This document shows, piece by piece, positions 23,057 to 34,580 of a DNA stretch of 64,000 nt. Where the stretch lies: assembly GCA_011037195.1 (NCBI GenBank), contig JAAEAF010000286.1, positions 248,001-312,000 on the forward strand, in the 5' to 3' direction. How positions within the stretch are numbered: position 1 is the first letter of the stretch; the number at the start of each line of letters is the position of its first letter. This stretch comes from Triatoma infestans (lineage: Eukaryota; Arthropoda; Insecta; Hemiptera; Reduviidae). Under the pieces are notes generated by a model. The model saw only the letters and a program-made list of their open reading frames with translations, did no database searches and was not told the origin of the DNA. The position numbers were made by a program, and so were the translations under genes.

Positions 23057-23929
23057 GACTTTGTGTCACATATGAAAATAAGTAATCTCTTAAATTAAAT
23101 TTAAAAACCTCAATTTCCCATCTTTTTGCTATCATTATTATTCCATTACATTTTGTCCTATTTTTATTAATATGATTAGATTTATTAGAATGTTAATATT
23201 AATTAGATGTTCAGAAAAAAATAATTTTGTTTATAATTTTTGTTTTAATTTTAAAACATCTGGTGTGGAAACTCATATATATCAATAATTCTGGATAATC
23301 CTATTCTCATATTTCTAAAAAACACTTTTTCTTCAAATTCGGAATCTTTACTAAATATTTGTATTCAATATTATACCTGGGGTGGGGGCTGGACGAGTGA
23401 GAATCTATACTTTACAGGAATAACACTAAATCAAATGTGGTAGTGTGATGTGCCACACGTATGAGAACTTTGTCTGTTTAGCATTCTGTTACTTTAGCTC
23501 TCATTATCCAGCATGGAGAACCAGACGGTTTGACTTGGCATTATCTTCCCCTAGAGAGAGAGAGTGAGGAGATCTGACAAACCTGAAGACTCTGGAGCGT
23601 TACCATGGTGCCTGATCCTGGAATGAAACATTTCTTTTCCCTTTACTGTTTTCAAATTCAAAATTGTGTTTTCACCGGAAATACACGCTTTTCCGCTTTG
23701 TGATTCCCCTAATTACAAAGAAAAATATGTCTAGCGAATTATGAAACAGAGAGAGACTGAGAGAATGGTGGCGTTGAGGTTTCTGTCAAAACCGGCAATA
23801 AAACTTCTTTCAGGTTTTGCAATTTTCTTGACAAGATTTCAACATTTCTCTTAAAAATTTATTCACATCATTCATCCCTATGGATGAGCTTAGTGAACAG
23901 TCTAAAATGCTCATTGAGGGTCCAGGGTG
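23057..23929. other. Intronic DNA with a small DR1 trace
   Basis: AT-rich. 23640-23700 holds plus-strand DR1 strings (AAATTCAAAATTGTGTTTTC, ACCGGAAATACACG). GA microsatellite of about six units near 23555. Nothing coding. Confidence 0.45.
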
Positions 23930-24780
23930 GGCATTTGTTTTTTTTGAGGGTTCTGTACTGCGATCATTATTTTGATCTATTGTACCCCTTCAGGTGCCGA
24001 GGATGAGCGCTCATCTACAGCACCCTCTCCAGGTTGAGCTCCCTAAGGAATCCCAAAATCCTGGAAGGTTCTAGGGTGGGTATTTCCTCCTCCCCTTTCT
24101 GGTAACGACACAGACTAATAAATCTTCTTTGAATGACGGCATCACAGTCTCTTCACAGTCTGAGGAGATGTATCGGTGTTTCCTCCATCTCTCCACAGAA
24201 TCTGCATGTGCCATCATCTTCTAGGCCAAGCTTCCTCAGGGGTCCCCTGAGTCAGGATACGGATCCTGTTCTTACTCAGACTGATGCAGGCTTTCGACCT
24301 TTCCTGGTTATGACTACCCAGACAGACCTTGGCCTGTCTCAGTCCCGGCATGGTGTTCCAGAGACGAGCTCTTTTCGCCACCTCCTCCTTCTTGATTTCT
24401 TCTAGGAATACTTGATCGTTGACTCCACAAAAGGGCTCTGGTCCAATGAGAGGAGATACAGCGCCTTCTTTTGCCAGGGTGTCGGTTACCACATTGCCTT
24501 CCACGCCGACATGTCCCGGCACCCAATATAGGGTAACTTTATTTCTTCTGCCTAGGTCATTGAGCTTACCTAGGCATTCCCATACCATTTTAGAACTGAT
24601 AACATAAGAACTCGGTGCTTTAATGGCCGCCTGACTACCGGATGGGATAACTATGTCCTGATTCCGATATCCTCTGTCAAGGTTCAACTGAACGCCAATG
24701 GCGTGAATTTCCGCATGGAAGATACTAGGAAACCTACCCATGGGTTCCGAGTGTTTGGTTCTAGGCGCAAACACTCCATA
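23930..24780 (-). mobile_element. LINE 3' half: RNase H domain, Cys-rich tail and 3' UTR
   Basis: A 186-codon minus-strand frame (24214-24774) reads as a LINE RNase H: FHAEIHAIGVQLNL (catalytic Glu region), IPSGSQAAIKA and YWVPGHVGVEGNVVTDTLAK with the conserved GN-x-x-D. After a frameshift the usual C-terminal CRFCGEMEETPIHLL follows (about 24170-24205). A 3' UTR-like part (23930-24130) is also found at 31990-32220 and 29325-29500. 5'-truncated at about 24780, where an opposite-strand LINE begins. Confidence 0.85.
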
Positions 24781-24794
24781 GTGGGCATTAAGGA

Positions 24795-25135
24795 GGCACC
24801 TCTACCTAATAGGGCTCATGCGAGTTCCCTTTTGTAGAGTTTGTGAATCAGAGGAAGAAACACCCATATACCTTGTGACAGATTCCTTGGGTTGTGAGGA
24901 AATTAGGTTCAGGACTATTGTTCAGAACAAGTGGTCTTTGGAAGAGCTTAGGCTATTTCCATTTAAATTTATGGTCCGGACTGCGGTAAATCTTAGATGG
25001 TCTCGGAGCAGTCCCGGGTCTGGATTTTGTGATCTGGGGCCGGTTTGTTGTTGTTTTCTGTGGGATAGCTAAATGGGCACAGTGAGGCTTTGGATAGAGT
25101 ATGGTTTGGTTCCTCCCACAGACGAATAATAATAA
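24795..25135 (+). mobile_element. LINE 3' end on the opposite strand with AAT-repeat tail
   Basis: Plus strand encodes LYLIGLMRVPFCRVCESEEE followed by TPIYLVTDS, the C-terminal CxxC...H block of I/Jockey/R1-type ORF2. About 200 bp of 3' UTR follow and the element ends in (AAT)4 at about 25125-25135. It faces head-to-head with the minus-strand LINE fragment at 24780. Confidence 0.75.
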
Positions 25136-25144
25136 TACGTACAT

Positions 25145-25450
25145 GTAGATACTTCAAATATTTTTCTGGGGAAATCTATTTCTAGAGGCATTTCCAGGGT
25201 AAATATCCCTACAGTGCCTTTTTTTTTATTTTTATGCAATTTTATCACCTATTTATTGTTAATGGGAACTAATTGTGTTGCCAAAATTCCGAATTTGATG
25301 AAAATTGGTTGAATTAGTGGAAATGCGATTTAGCGGGTTTCTCCATAAAACACCGATTTGTTTTTATTTAAACTTGTGTTAATTATAGGTTTATTACTTT
25401 CTTAAGAAAATTGATTTTCGGGAGATTATCGAGATAAACTGGGACGTGCC
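25145..25450 (+). repeat. Dispersed repeat DR1, 3' half
   Basis: ACTTCAAATATTTTTCTGGG, GAAATCTATTTCTAGAGG, AATTTGATGAAAATTGGTTG and GAAATGCGATTTAGCGGG match the order in the copy at 32690-33360. Confidence 0.7.
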
Positions 25451-26277
25451 GCTTGCCACAAAAATGCATTTTATTGTATAATGTGTAGCTCTAGTGAAAA
25501 GTCCCAAGTTTGAAGTAGATAATGTCAATGTCGACTGTGAGAATTTCCCTAAGAGAAATGAATGTTTCACTCAAGATTTTTTGATAAGATTTAATATGAA
25601 CCCTCATTTATAAACGATATATCTATATACGTAAATAATGTGCCTACGAAAATAATGTACTTTAGAAAATGAATGTAGAATTTATTTCTCTAAATATCAT
25701 TTTAAGTTGAAAATCTACAATAAAGAACAGCAAATATAACTTAATGAACTTTCTTAAATGAATAAGCCGTGTTGAATTAGTCGGTGACGTGCATTAACAC
25801 ATAACACTGGTTTATGTTCACAGTTGAAATCTTCCATGTTAATTGAACATACTTAATTAAAACGAACACCTTTAAAATATATTTTCACAAAAACTCTTTG
25901 CAAAGGTAAATATATACAAACATGGCTAAATTTTAATACAGTTCACTGGGTTTATTTTAACAGCAAAACATTTACGTTTTAAATTAAACTTGACTTAGAT
26001 TCTTCTGTAAAATTTTACAATATTAACCATTAAAAAAATAATAATAAGAAGATAAAGATCGAATTATGCTAATTTATGATCCGATAAGTTTATAAACTTG
26101 ACTGTCTATAATGAAACATATTAGGAAATTTCACAATCATGCAAAAATCATTTTCTCGAAACCAAAAAATTATTCAAACAAAAGGAAACAAACATTATAT
26201 GAAAAAATTAAATAAAAAACTGGTGTGAACGTTCACACAACTTTCTAACTATAATTATTACAGTTCTAATATAAAGC
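25451..26277. other. Intronic AT-rich DNA, nothing recognised
   Basis: Unique-looking AT-rich sequence with no repeat or coding signal. Confidence 0.5.
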
Positions 26278-26418
26278 ATTTATCTACAATTTTATCCATT
26301 GTAGCATCCCTTCATTATTTTGGTACTGAACGGTTTCGGATGAGATGGACGAGAGTCCGAAACTGGTCAGAACTAAAATAATAAAGCATGCAAGACGGAT
26401 AAAATCATAGGGGTTATC
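26278..26418. mobile_element. Compact palindromic element with hammerhead-like motif
   Basis: Two inverted arms (TTTTATCC...GTAGCATC on the left, reverse complement of GCATG...GGATAAAAT on the right) meet at a tight centre. On the plus strand 26347-26368 reads stem GGAC, loop GAGA, stem GTCC, then GAAA and CTGGTC. The CTGANGA core upstream is degraded to GGATGAGA. Same family as 39690, 51140 and 63640. Confidence 0.75.
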
Positions 26419-26739
26419 CATCATTTTGTTACGTTTATAGTAAAGCGCTGTGGCTGCTCCGACAACTCAGTGAAGACGGTGGGGTTCGGGTAAGCAACAA
26501 AAAAACAGTTGTTTCTTTTCAGAAGGTTTATTCTTTAACTCTCACAATAAAAACCTGTTCAAACATTTTATAGTTAATTCCAAATAAAAATGCACCAGAT
26601 ATATATACATATGTCAAAATATGTTCAAAATAAAGAACTGATTATATATAAATTATTATTAGATTAAAAACAATTTTAAAGTTTAGCTAATAGTAACAAT
26701 TTGTACAAATTTTGCAACAAAATTTGAAAATCTGAACAA

Positions 26740-27660
26740 AAAAACAGATCGTGCCAGATTTTCGAAATTGCGTTTTCGCCGGAAATGCATCCTTTGGGGT
26801 CCCCTGAGTACGAAAAACAGGTTTTTAGCGAATGGTCTGTGTGTGTGTGTTTTTCTGAGTATGTGTGTATTAAGTATATATCTCAAAAACGAAAAGTCTT
26901 AGGAACGTCAAATTTGGTATTCCGTTTAGGATACTACTGCTTCAGACACGAAGATTTGGGGCAAAATCCATCAACCGAAAATGGCAATTTACTGAATGAT
27001 TCCCCCCTCCCCCCAGTTTTTCGTGATTTTCTCAAAAACGGCACCAACAACCTTTCTTTAAAATTCGTATACCATCTACACACATAAATGCCAATCATTT
27101 TTGTTTGAAACATTTTCCCGGAAACTTTATTTTTTGGGGGGATTCTGTGGGAACAATAGCGTTATGCTTTCCTCTTAAGTACATTTCAGTATAATATGTA
27201 CATTTACCACCTACATAATATTATAAATATTAGAAGCACTGATAGAATTCCAAATTTGAGAAAATTGGTTAATCGGAAGTGCTAGTTTACAGAATAGTTT
27301 TTAAGTTTTTAGGAATTTTCTCGAAGACCGTTACAACGATTTTCTGTAAACTTGGAATGCTTGCTGCATGGAGAAAACCGTTATCACTTTTATTTAAAAC
27401 ATTTTTCTGAAAATATTGAATTTAGGGGTTCTGCAAATACGGAATTGGGGGTATTCAGTTAGTTTAAATTAAAATTTGCATATTTTCTTGGTTTTGACAT
27501 TAGGCCGCTTTTTGACGCTTTACATAAGGCCGCTCAGGCATACAAGTAAAATCTTCAACACTATTTTTATGACCTGCCCAACAAAACAATTGTGTAGCGA
27601 TTGTAACAGTAATTTTAAAGAAAATTCCTAATTAGAGTAAGAGGAAGTCGTGTGAGTGTT
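26740..27660 (+). repeat. Dispersed repeat DR1, longest copy
   Basis: Reference copy. Starts with AGATTTTCGAAATTGCGTTT and CGCCGGAAATGCAT, then a GT-rich stretch, CTCAAAAACGAAAAG, TCCATCAACCG and CGTGATTTTCTCAAAAACGG. AACATTTTCCCGGAAACTTT, a second CTCGAAGACCGTTACAACGA half and the right end AGAGTAAGAGGAAGTCGTGT then GAGTGTTTCA follow. No open frame of consequence, so it is non-coding as seen. Confidence 0.8.
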
Positions 27661-27689
27661 TCATATAGATATTTTTTGTTTCCTTTTTC

Positions 27690-27900
27690 AAGAATTTCCA
27701 CCAGTTAGTGGTTTCCTTCAGCCTTTGCATAGTGACGCTTCTCTAGACATTTCACAATCTGTTGGCTGTTCCTCCACCAGACCTTTCCATCTCCCTCCTT
27801 GTCTACCTCTCTTCCTTCCAGCTCATTATCCACTGCAGGTAATCATTCTAGACCCATCCTCTTTACATGCCCGTACCATGTGATTTACCCTCAAAACCAT
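27690..27900 (-). pseudogene. Probable LINE ORF2 C-terminal relic
   Basis: Minus strand reads NHMVRACKEDGSRM and, after a break, AGRKRGRQGGRWKGLVEEQ. This resembles the GH-x-x-R ... KRGRPRxRW tail common in RTE/CR1-type LINEs. Weak and short. Confidence 0.4.
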
Positions 27901-27924
27901 TGATTGCAGACCCGTCCAATTCCA

Positions 27925-28095
27925 TTCCATGTATAAATACAGACGATTCGCTAAAAACATTTTTTCATATTCAGTGGACCGCAAAATATGTATTTCCGGT
28001 AACTCGATTTCGAAATTTGGCACGATCGCAGTACTTCCTCTCACTAGAATAAGAGAATGTAAAAGACTCCCAAAATTATTTCGAGTGAGAGACAT
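27925..28095 (-). repeat. Dispersed repeat DR1, 5'-end fragment
   Basis: GACGATTCGCTAAAAACATT, TATTTCCGGTAACTCG, ATTTGGCACGATCGCAGTAC and TTCCTCTCACTAG mirror the DR1 left end in minus orientation. Confidence 0.8.
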
Positions 28096-28334
28096 GATCC
28101 CCCTTCCAAAAAAAACTCAAGAGAAATATCTTAAGCAATGAGTTCGGTTTAGAAAACGGTCCTCCTCGATTTAGTACGTCCGAAGGGTACCTCGCTGCCA
28201 GAGAGCCACATTTGTTCGTTATTTATGTGTAATTCTAGTATGGTGCGGTAGGTTGTGGTATTTGGCATCCCTTTCACAGTAAATAGTAATATCATAATAA
28301 TAAAAATATTAATGAAAATAATTAATTGTTACAG

Positions 28335-28458
28335 GCATGCACAAAGCATTATTTAAGCAAGCAATGCGTCACTGGGAAAATTTCACTTGCGTCAAATTTG
28401 TGGAAAGATCTCCAAGCGAGCATTCAAACTTCATCTTGTTCACAGAGCGATCTTGTGG
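28335..28458 (+). CDS. tld: Tolloid-like metalloprotease, astacin domain exon 2
   Basis: Acceptor AATTGTTACAG ends at 28334 and donor GG|GTATGT starts at 28459. Entry phase completes the Gly codon left after NFS in the previous exon, and the exit leaves two bases. It encodes [20 protein letters not shown] followed by [37 protein letters not shown] is the conserved helix and first disulfide Cys of the BMP1/Tolloid catalytic domain. The SCG at the end pairs with CC in the next exon to give the SCGCC element that forms the short Cys-rich loop of this subfamily and separates it from digestive astacins. No stops, and all expected residues are present. Confidence 0.96.
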
Positions 28459-29324
28459 GTATGTTCAATTAATTTTAGTCTCTCTCTCTCTCTCTCTCTA
28501 GTTGTTATTTTAGTGTTTATTTTAATTAGGTTTCGCCTCCTTGGAACTTAACTCAATCTCACTTTGGCCAATCATTTGTAATTAATTAATTTACATTCTA
28601 CAATAATGTAAGTTTATCAATTACTGTTGCATTTGTTTCGGCAACTGCTGGTTGGAACCTATATTTATTGCAGAAGAAAAAGAAATGAATAGTTATATAA
28701 ATATCTCAAAGCAAATCCCAAATATCAAAATGCAAAACATGTTCATTTCGGATATTTAATTTTTATTTGTACTTGAATGAATAATATAGAGAAAAAAATA
28801 GGCCACTGTCCACAGAAATGGATTGCAGAAGTTCTGTATGGAGATCTAAAAAAAGAGAAAATAAGAAGCTTGGACATTACGAGAGATCTAGAATAACCTT
28901 CAGGTTACAGAACTAAAGCAGCAGAAATGGCTAAGTTACCTGCTGAGAAGGCAGAAACTTGTGAAAGTGATTGATTGTGAAAGCGATTTATGCACGGGAA
29001 ATGGAGAAAGAATGAAAATAGAGAAGAAACCTGATTGGGAAGAAGGGGTTATAGAGACCAAGGCATGATATGCTGTAACAGTGGATAGGAAGGGTAGGAT
29101 AGGAAGAAATTGGAAGGATTAAGTGGGAAAAAAGGTCGAGAAGAAATAGATGTCACTATTATGCAATCTCACAATTCCCACTAAGAAATTCTCATCATAG
29201 TCGAAATTTTTACTGAATACTTGGTTCCCTTAAACTCGCAGAAATCCACAGTATTGTAATATGTTGTTATTATAACATTGTAACAATATTGCTATAGATT
29301 TTACAGCGAAGTATATAGTTTTAT
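28459..29324. other. Start of ~34.5-kb intron, CT microsatellite and purine-rich segment
   Basis: Donor GTATGT, then (TC)9 at 28481-28499. 28790-29130 is purine-rich and in pieces resembles a LINE ORF2 C-terminal tail (KQQKWLSYLLRRQKLVKVI) but is too weak to annotate as an element. Confidence 0.4.
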
Positions 29325-29500
29325 AGTGCATTGCACCCAAAAGAGGTCTACTGTGCCGCTCCACTGATGCCAGGATGAGACCCCACTTATCTACCTACAG
29401 CACCCAATTCCAGATTAAGTCTCTGAAAAATCTCAGAATCTGGGAAGGTTCTAAAGATCTATCTTCCTCCAATACCTGGTATACTGCCCAAGCTTCCAAA
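29325..29500 (-). repeat. LINE 3'-UTR fragment
   Basis: CCAGGATGAGACC, CTACAGCACCCAATTCCAG, TTAAGTCTCTGAAAAATC and GGGAAGGTTCTAAAG parallel 24000-24085 and 32065-32180, the 3' UTR of the minus-strand RNase H LINE. Confidence 0.55.
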
Positions 29501-29559
29501 GACTCAACCTCCAAAGTCAATTTTTATCGCAAGATATTTCGAAATGACCTATTAGAGAG

Positions 29560-29950
29560 AAGTATCCCACACAACTTCTCGCTAAAACTTAATTGTCCCA
29601 GAAAAATGTTTACAATAAGAGTTCATATTTGAAAAGATTAAAGAAAACTTTGGAGTTATTTTTGAGATAATCGCAGTGAAACTTCTGTAAAGTTGCACAT
29701 TCGACTTGAGTTTTGCAATATCAGGATTGAGAAACTGCGATTTTTCGTTTTCATACAAACACTCATGTTATATATATATATATATATAATACTATTATAT
29801 ATGTATATGATATAGTATATCATTCGTAAAAACATGTTTTGTGCTTAGGGAACCTCGAAACATGTACTTCCGATGAAAACTAAATCAAAATACCATCGAA
29901 AATTTGACACGATCGCATTATTTCCTCTTGCAAATAGTAAGTGTAACTAA
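29560..29950 (-). repeat. Dispersed repeat DR1
   Basis: AGAAAAATGTTTACAATAAG, AAAGAAAACTTTGGAG, TTTTTCGTTTTCATACA, CGTAAAAACATGTTTTGTGC and GAAAATTTGACACGATCGCA in minus order. A (TA)n microsatellite interrupts it at about 29769-29788. Confidence 0.7.
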
Positions 29951-30544
29951 AAATAACAATTGAGGAAAAAATTAAAAAATATTGTTTTTCACTATCGGTA
30001 GGAGTACATTTTCTATTCGACGAGTCTGCTTCGATAAGTCTCACGTCCAGTTTACAGTAGATGACCACGAAGGCTCTTAATTTGTATACCGATTGAGGGT
30101 AAGCCCAGCGAATTCAAAATGAAGGGGTAGATCAGAATCTGTTAGCCACAACGAAGTACCATGTTTATGAATGTGTACTGCCTTTTGAGAAAACTTTTCA
30201 GTTTTTTCTCTAAATTGTTTTCTCATCTTTTTCTTAAAATAGGCATCACCAAATCTCTGATACATGGTACACTCACTGCCAAATATATGACACACATTTA
30301 TTCATTGAAAATTACATTTTTCCAAGCAAATTAATTTTAGACGGTCAAACTTATGATAACTGTCACTTCGTTATAGCCATACATGAAAATTTCATACTTT
30401 TGTATTATGTAAACTTTTGACAGTTATAAAATGTTTTGGAAACAAGTTATAAAAGTCTTTTATTTTCTCGCATTTCAAAACAAAACAAAAGAACCAAATA
30501 TTACGGAAGCAGAACTTTTTTATATTTTATTTTACTCCCTGCTG
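29951..30544. other. Intronic DNA, nothing recognised
   Basis: AT-rich. Short spurious frames only. Confidence 0.45.
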
Positions 30545-30900
30545 TATGTAAGAGGAAGTACCGCGATGTTATCGAATTTTGGAAATTAACTTTTCACCGG
30601 AATTATATGATTTGTAGCTCCCTGAGTAAAAAAAAAAAGTAACTATTTCAACGAAAGTCACTGAGTGTGTGTGTATTTATTTGTATGTATGTTCCTAGTA
30701 CAAAATATCTTAAAAATGAAAAAGAGTTGGAAGGTCAAATTTGATATTTTGTTCAATTACTAGCTTAGAATCTGGTAAGAAGTTTGAGGTCAAAACATTG
30801 TCAACGGTCGGTGGTGCGGCTTTACTGACAAATAACCTGTTTTCGCGATTTTGTTTTGACAAGCAGCTCGCTCCCCAGATCTTCAATTATTACAATATGT
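30545..30900 (+). repeat. Dispersed repeat DR1, 5' portion
   Basis: GTAAGAGGAAGTACCGCGAT, CGAATTTTGGAAATTAAC, TTTTCACCGGAATTATATG and a GTGTGTGTATTTATTTG stretch, as in the copy at 32690. Confidence 0.7.
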
Positions 30901-31019
30901 ACAAAGCTATTATTTGTATTTTTTTTTTTAATTAATTTATTTATTTATTTTGCAAGTGTATACAATGTACAAGCAAAAGTGATGAGTGCGTAATTTATAT
31001 ATATATATAATAGTCAATA

Positions 31020-31975
31020 TATACAGATGTACTTGTTGCTTGAGAGGTACGAACGACGACCATCCATGATGGAAGCCGTTAGTTTGCCACTATGGCAAGC
31101 TTACACAGCAGCTACCCTAGGAGGTCGGCGTTATACGTTAAGATGGTCGCATGGCCCTTAGACTAGGATTTTTCGGAAATGTTCTGGTGTTCATATTCTG
31201 GATCAGAGGATTTTGGTGACAATTTAGTTTGGAGTGGAATTTTGTATAACGAAATTGAGCTAGGCTCTGAGATGAATGGAATGTTAAGATCGGAGGGGAT
31301 TGCGTGGTTGGAGACGTAGAAGAGTGCATCAACTACTGTTCTTGGGATCTTAGATTGTGGGGTTTGAAGTCGGTTAAGGTTGGATTGTTTTGCAGTGCCG
31401 TACAGTTCTATGTCATATGTCGAAATGGGGGCTAGAAGAGTAGTGCATAGCATTTTCTTGTTCGTTACAGTCAGGTTTGAACGTTTGTCAAGTACCTTTT
31501 TAGAATTTTATACCTGAAGTTGCAGTCAATTCGTTTCACTCTGGTTCCATGTTAGTCGTTTGTCGAGATGTAATCCGAGATATCGTACTTGGTCCGCAAT
31601 GCGAAGGATAATATTGTTAAAGTAAAGAGGAGAAAGAGTTTTTAAGGTGAATACTACCTGTGTTTGGATTTAAGTTCGTTTGCTTTGATCCTCCATACCG
31701 GAGCCAAAGTTCAGGAATGTGAAGATGGGATTGTAGAGCATGTCTTGCCATGACGGGATCGACATTAGGAGAAAGAATTGCAGTATCGTCGGCAAGTGTA
31801 AAAGTAATTGTATCTGGATGAGTTGTTGGTAAGTCAGCTGTAAAGATACAATATAGTAGAGGTGAAAGAATGTTTCCTTGAGGAACTCCTGCTAGAACTG
31901 AATAAATAACAGATGATGATGAACTTTGGATGACTTGGAAAAAACTATCGGTGAGATAAGATTTAAGTATCAGGT
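31020..31975 (-). mobile_element. Jockey-type LINE, RT C-terminal half
   Basis: Minus strand encodes an RT segment with AGVPQGNILSPLLYCIF (about 31850-31895), a LADDTAIL catalytic box replacing YADD (about 31780-31805), LGLHLDKRLTW (about 31550-31585) and a thumb region running to a stop near 31160. Gaps and a frame break occur near 31500. 5'-truncated at about 31975 next to a poly-T tract belonging to the adjacent LINE tail. The order of motifs and a LADD box fit Jockey, though clade is inferred. Confidence 0.82.
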
Positions 31976-31989
31976 AATGAGCAGGAGAT

Positions 31990-32345
31990 TTTTTTTTTTT
32001 GAAGGGGGGCCAATGTACCGCGACCCTTTTCGATCTATTGTGCTATGCCCCCTGGGTGCCGCAGGCTATTGCCCACAGCACCCGAACAGATGTCCTTCTC
32101 TGAACATCCGTTCTACAAAACCTCCATCAGGTTGAGATCCCTGAGGAATCACAATACCCTGACGGGCTCTAGAGAGGGTATATCCCCCTCCTCCATCTGG
32201 TAGCTACCCAGGTTCTTGAATCTTCTCTGAGTCTGACTCGCAGTCTGTTAGGAGATCTAGTGGAGTTTCCTCCAGCTCTCCACAGAATCTGCATGAGCTG
32301 TCACTTTCCAAACCCAGCTTCACTAGTTTCCTCATGAGTAGGAGA
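31990..32345 (-). mobile_element. LINE 3' end: Cys-rich C-terminus plus 3' UTR
   Basis: Minus strand gives LLMRKLVKLGLESDSSCRFC then GELEETPLDLLTDC (about 32245-32345), the C-terminal zinc-like motif of the RNase H LINE at 24 kb. A 3' UTR follows that shares CATCAGGTTGAGATCCCTGA with it. The poly-T at 31990-32000 is its A tail. Confidence 0.8.
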
Positions 32346-32369
32346 TAGGATGCCCTTGATCTTGTAATT

Positions 32370-32560
32370 ATTTGTATTTGAAACATTTTTCCTGTAAAAC
32401 AGATTTTTAACGAATTTTGAAAGGAATTGCTTCCTCTACTACTTGGTGGGAGTTTAAGGTACAATACATATTGAGTTAAAATTCCAACTTAAAGAACATC
32501 TGTCAGTCAGAACTGTGAGAATTGTAATAAGAGACTCGTGTGAGTGTTTGACACTAGATT
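32370..32560 (+). repeat. Dispersed repeat DR1, 3'-end fragment
   Basis: TATTTGAAACATTTTTCCTG near the start and TAAGAGACTCGTGTGAGTGT at the right end. Confidence 0.6.
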
Positions 32561-32689
32561 TTTTTCCATAATGGGAATATTCGGTTAAAATTGGTAAATT
32601 AGGGAAATATAGATTTTTCATTTGTTTGCTACTTGATCAAAAACTTATCAACTCGAGTTTATTACTTTCCTACTCTTAGTTAGTAAGTG

Positions 32690-33360
32690 AAGGTATTGCG
32701 ATCGTGTCAAATTTTGGAAATTGAATTTTCGCCGAAAATACATGTTTTGACGTCCTCTGAGTACGATTAAATTTTTTTCAGCGAATTGTGTGAGTGTGTG
32801 TGTGTGTGTTTTTGTGAACAAAATAACTCAAAAGCAAACAAAAACTCTAGGGACGAAATATTCCGTTTAGGGACTACCCGCATCTAAAACGAAAGTATCG
32901 TACAAAATCCATCAACCAGAAGTGCGATTTTACTTCATTTTTCTTCAACTTTTCTAGATTTTCTCGGAAACGGGTTCAACAATTTTCTTCAAACTCCGCA
33001 CACTCGCTGCGCACACAAAGTATCACTTTTATTCGTAAGATTTTCCTGGAAAAATTGTTTTTTTTAGGGGGTTCTGGAGAAACGAACAGTAGCGTTGTTA
33101 TTCTCTAAAATACCACCTCTGTACAGTGTATGGTTCTGCCTCCAGTATAATATTAATATACATTGGTGATATTTCTAGAACTATAACTTTGATGAAAATG
33201 GGTTAACCGGAAGTGCTACTTTAGAGAATAGATTTGGGGTTTTTGGAATTTTCTCGAAAACGTCTATAACGATTTCATTTAAACTTGGAATACTAACTAC
33301 TCAGATATAACCTGTCACGTTTATTTGTAGCATCTTCCGGAAATTAACCCTGCAGGATTA
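32690..33360 (+). repeat. Dispersed repeat DR1, near-complete copy
   Basis: ATTGCGATCGTGTCAAATTT, TTTTCGCCGAAAATACATG, GTGTGTGTGTGTGTTTTTG, AATCCATCAACCAGAAGTGC, TTTTCTCGGAAACGGG, TCACTTTTATTCGTAAG and GGTTAACCGGAAGTGCTACT, all in the order of the 26740 copy. Confidence 0.8.
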
Positions 33361-33969
33361 GGAACAATCATATCTAAAAAACTTTTAGGCTTGATTACAA
33401 TTAGGGAAGAAGGGAAAGAGATCGAGTTCTCATATCGTCCTATTTCGAAAAAGTAGTTCAAAATAATCTTTTATTGACGGTCCAACCGAAAGATAGTTAG
33501 ATGACAAGTTCCAAAGTAGTCAGATTCAAGTGGGGGTTAGAATCGATTCAAATGGTTCATTCCAATTACTTCTTGGTTCAAACGCTTATACAAGAAATGA
33601 ACTGGACACATCTCGAGGGATTTTGCCGTTCTGAGCGGGTTATCCTGTTTAACAATAAGAACAACACGTATACTCTGGACACCTCTAATGGTCAAAATTC
33701 ACAGACGATCTGTAGGGGTAGTTGATGTGTGCAAATTCTTGGGTTTCGAGTATTTACACCGGAAATATCAAGTTCACCACCAAAAATTACTCATTTATTG
33801 CACACTTTACACACGACTAACTTTGTCTAGCATGTTACAACACTAACTTCGTGTACAATTTCACACGATTAACTGTTACAAACCCCAACACCAAGGAGGC
33901 CTAAATAATCATTTAGGTCACAGTGGTTCTGGCTTTTAGCAACTCCCTCTCTCTACATATCTAGCATTT
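33361..33969. other. Unassigned intronic segment
   Basis: One 74-codon plus frame (33501-33725) without recognisable motifs. 33790-33880 contains loosely repeated CACACGACTAAC / ACACTAACTTCG / CACACGATTAACTG strings that might be a transposon end. I cannot assign it. Confidence 0.35.
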
Positions 33970-34111
33970 TCACTTCCTCTTTCTCACTAGTAAGGCGATT
34001 GCAATATCAATCGTGTCAAATTTTCGAAATTGACTTTTCACAGGAAATACCTGGAAATTGAGGTCCTGGGAATACGAAAAAATGTTTTTAGCAAAATGGT
34101 CCGTATGCATT

Positions 34112-34158
<47 letters not shown>

Positions 34159-34580
34159 CAGAGAACAAACTATTTCAAAAAGGAAAAATCGCAGGAAGCT
34201 CAGACTTAGTAGTGCAACTACCATCGCCTCTTTTGACACGACGATTCCGGACAAAATCCATAACCGGAAGTGCTACTTTACTGAATGTTCTTTTTTTTCA
34301 GTTTTCTCGATTTTCTCAAAAACGGCTCCAATAGTTTTCTTTAATAACTTCATGTACTAATTACATACCGTTCATATACCAAAAAGCCGATTACTTTTAA
34401 TTTGGTCCATTTTTCTGGGATAATTGAATGTTTGAGGGGTACTGAGGCTATAGTAGCTGAAGCTATGTGTCAAATACCAAGTGTAAAGGAAATTAATCAT
34501 TTTTTCTTTGCAATTTTATCAAGAGCAATAAGAAAAAGTCGTATGAGTTGTAATAAAAGTCAAGTGTGTGTTCGCATCGC
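33970..34580 (+). repeat. Dispersed repeat DR1 with long TG microsatellite
   Basis: TCAATCGTGTCAAATTTTCG, TTTTCACAGGAAATACC, AGCAAAATGGTCCGTATG, then (TG)21 at 34116-34157. CCATAACCGGAAGTGCTACT, TCTCAAAAACGGCTCC and a degraded right end follow near 34530-34580. The microsatellite lies where other copies have a short GT stretch. Confidence 0.75.

Noticed and set aside
34058..34360. 100-codon frame with Cys-Val repeats
   Set aside because: Created by the (TG)21 microsatellite within a DR1 copy.
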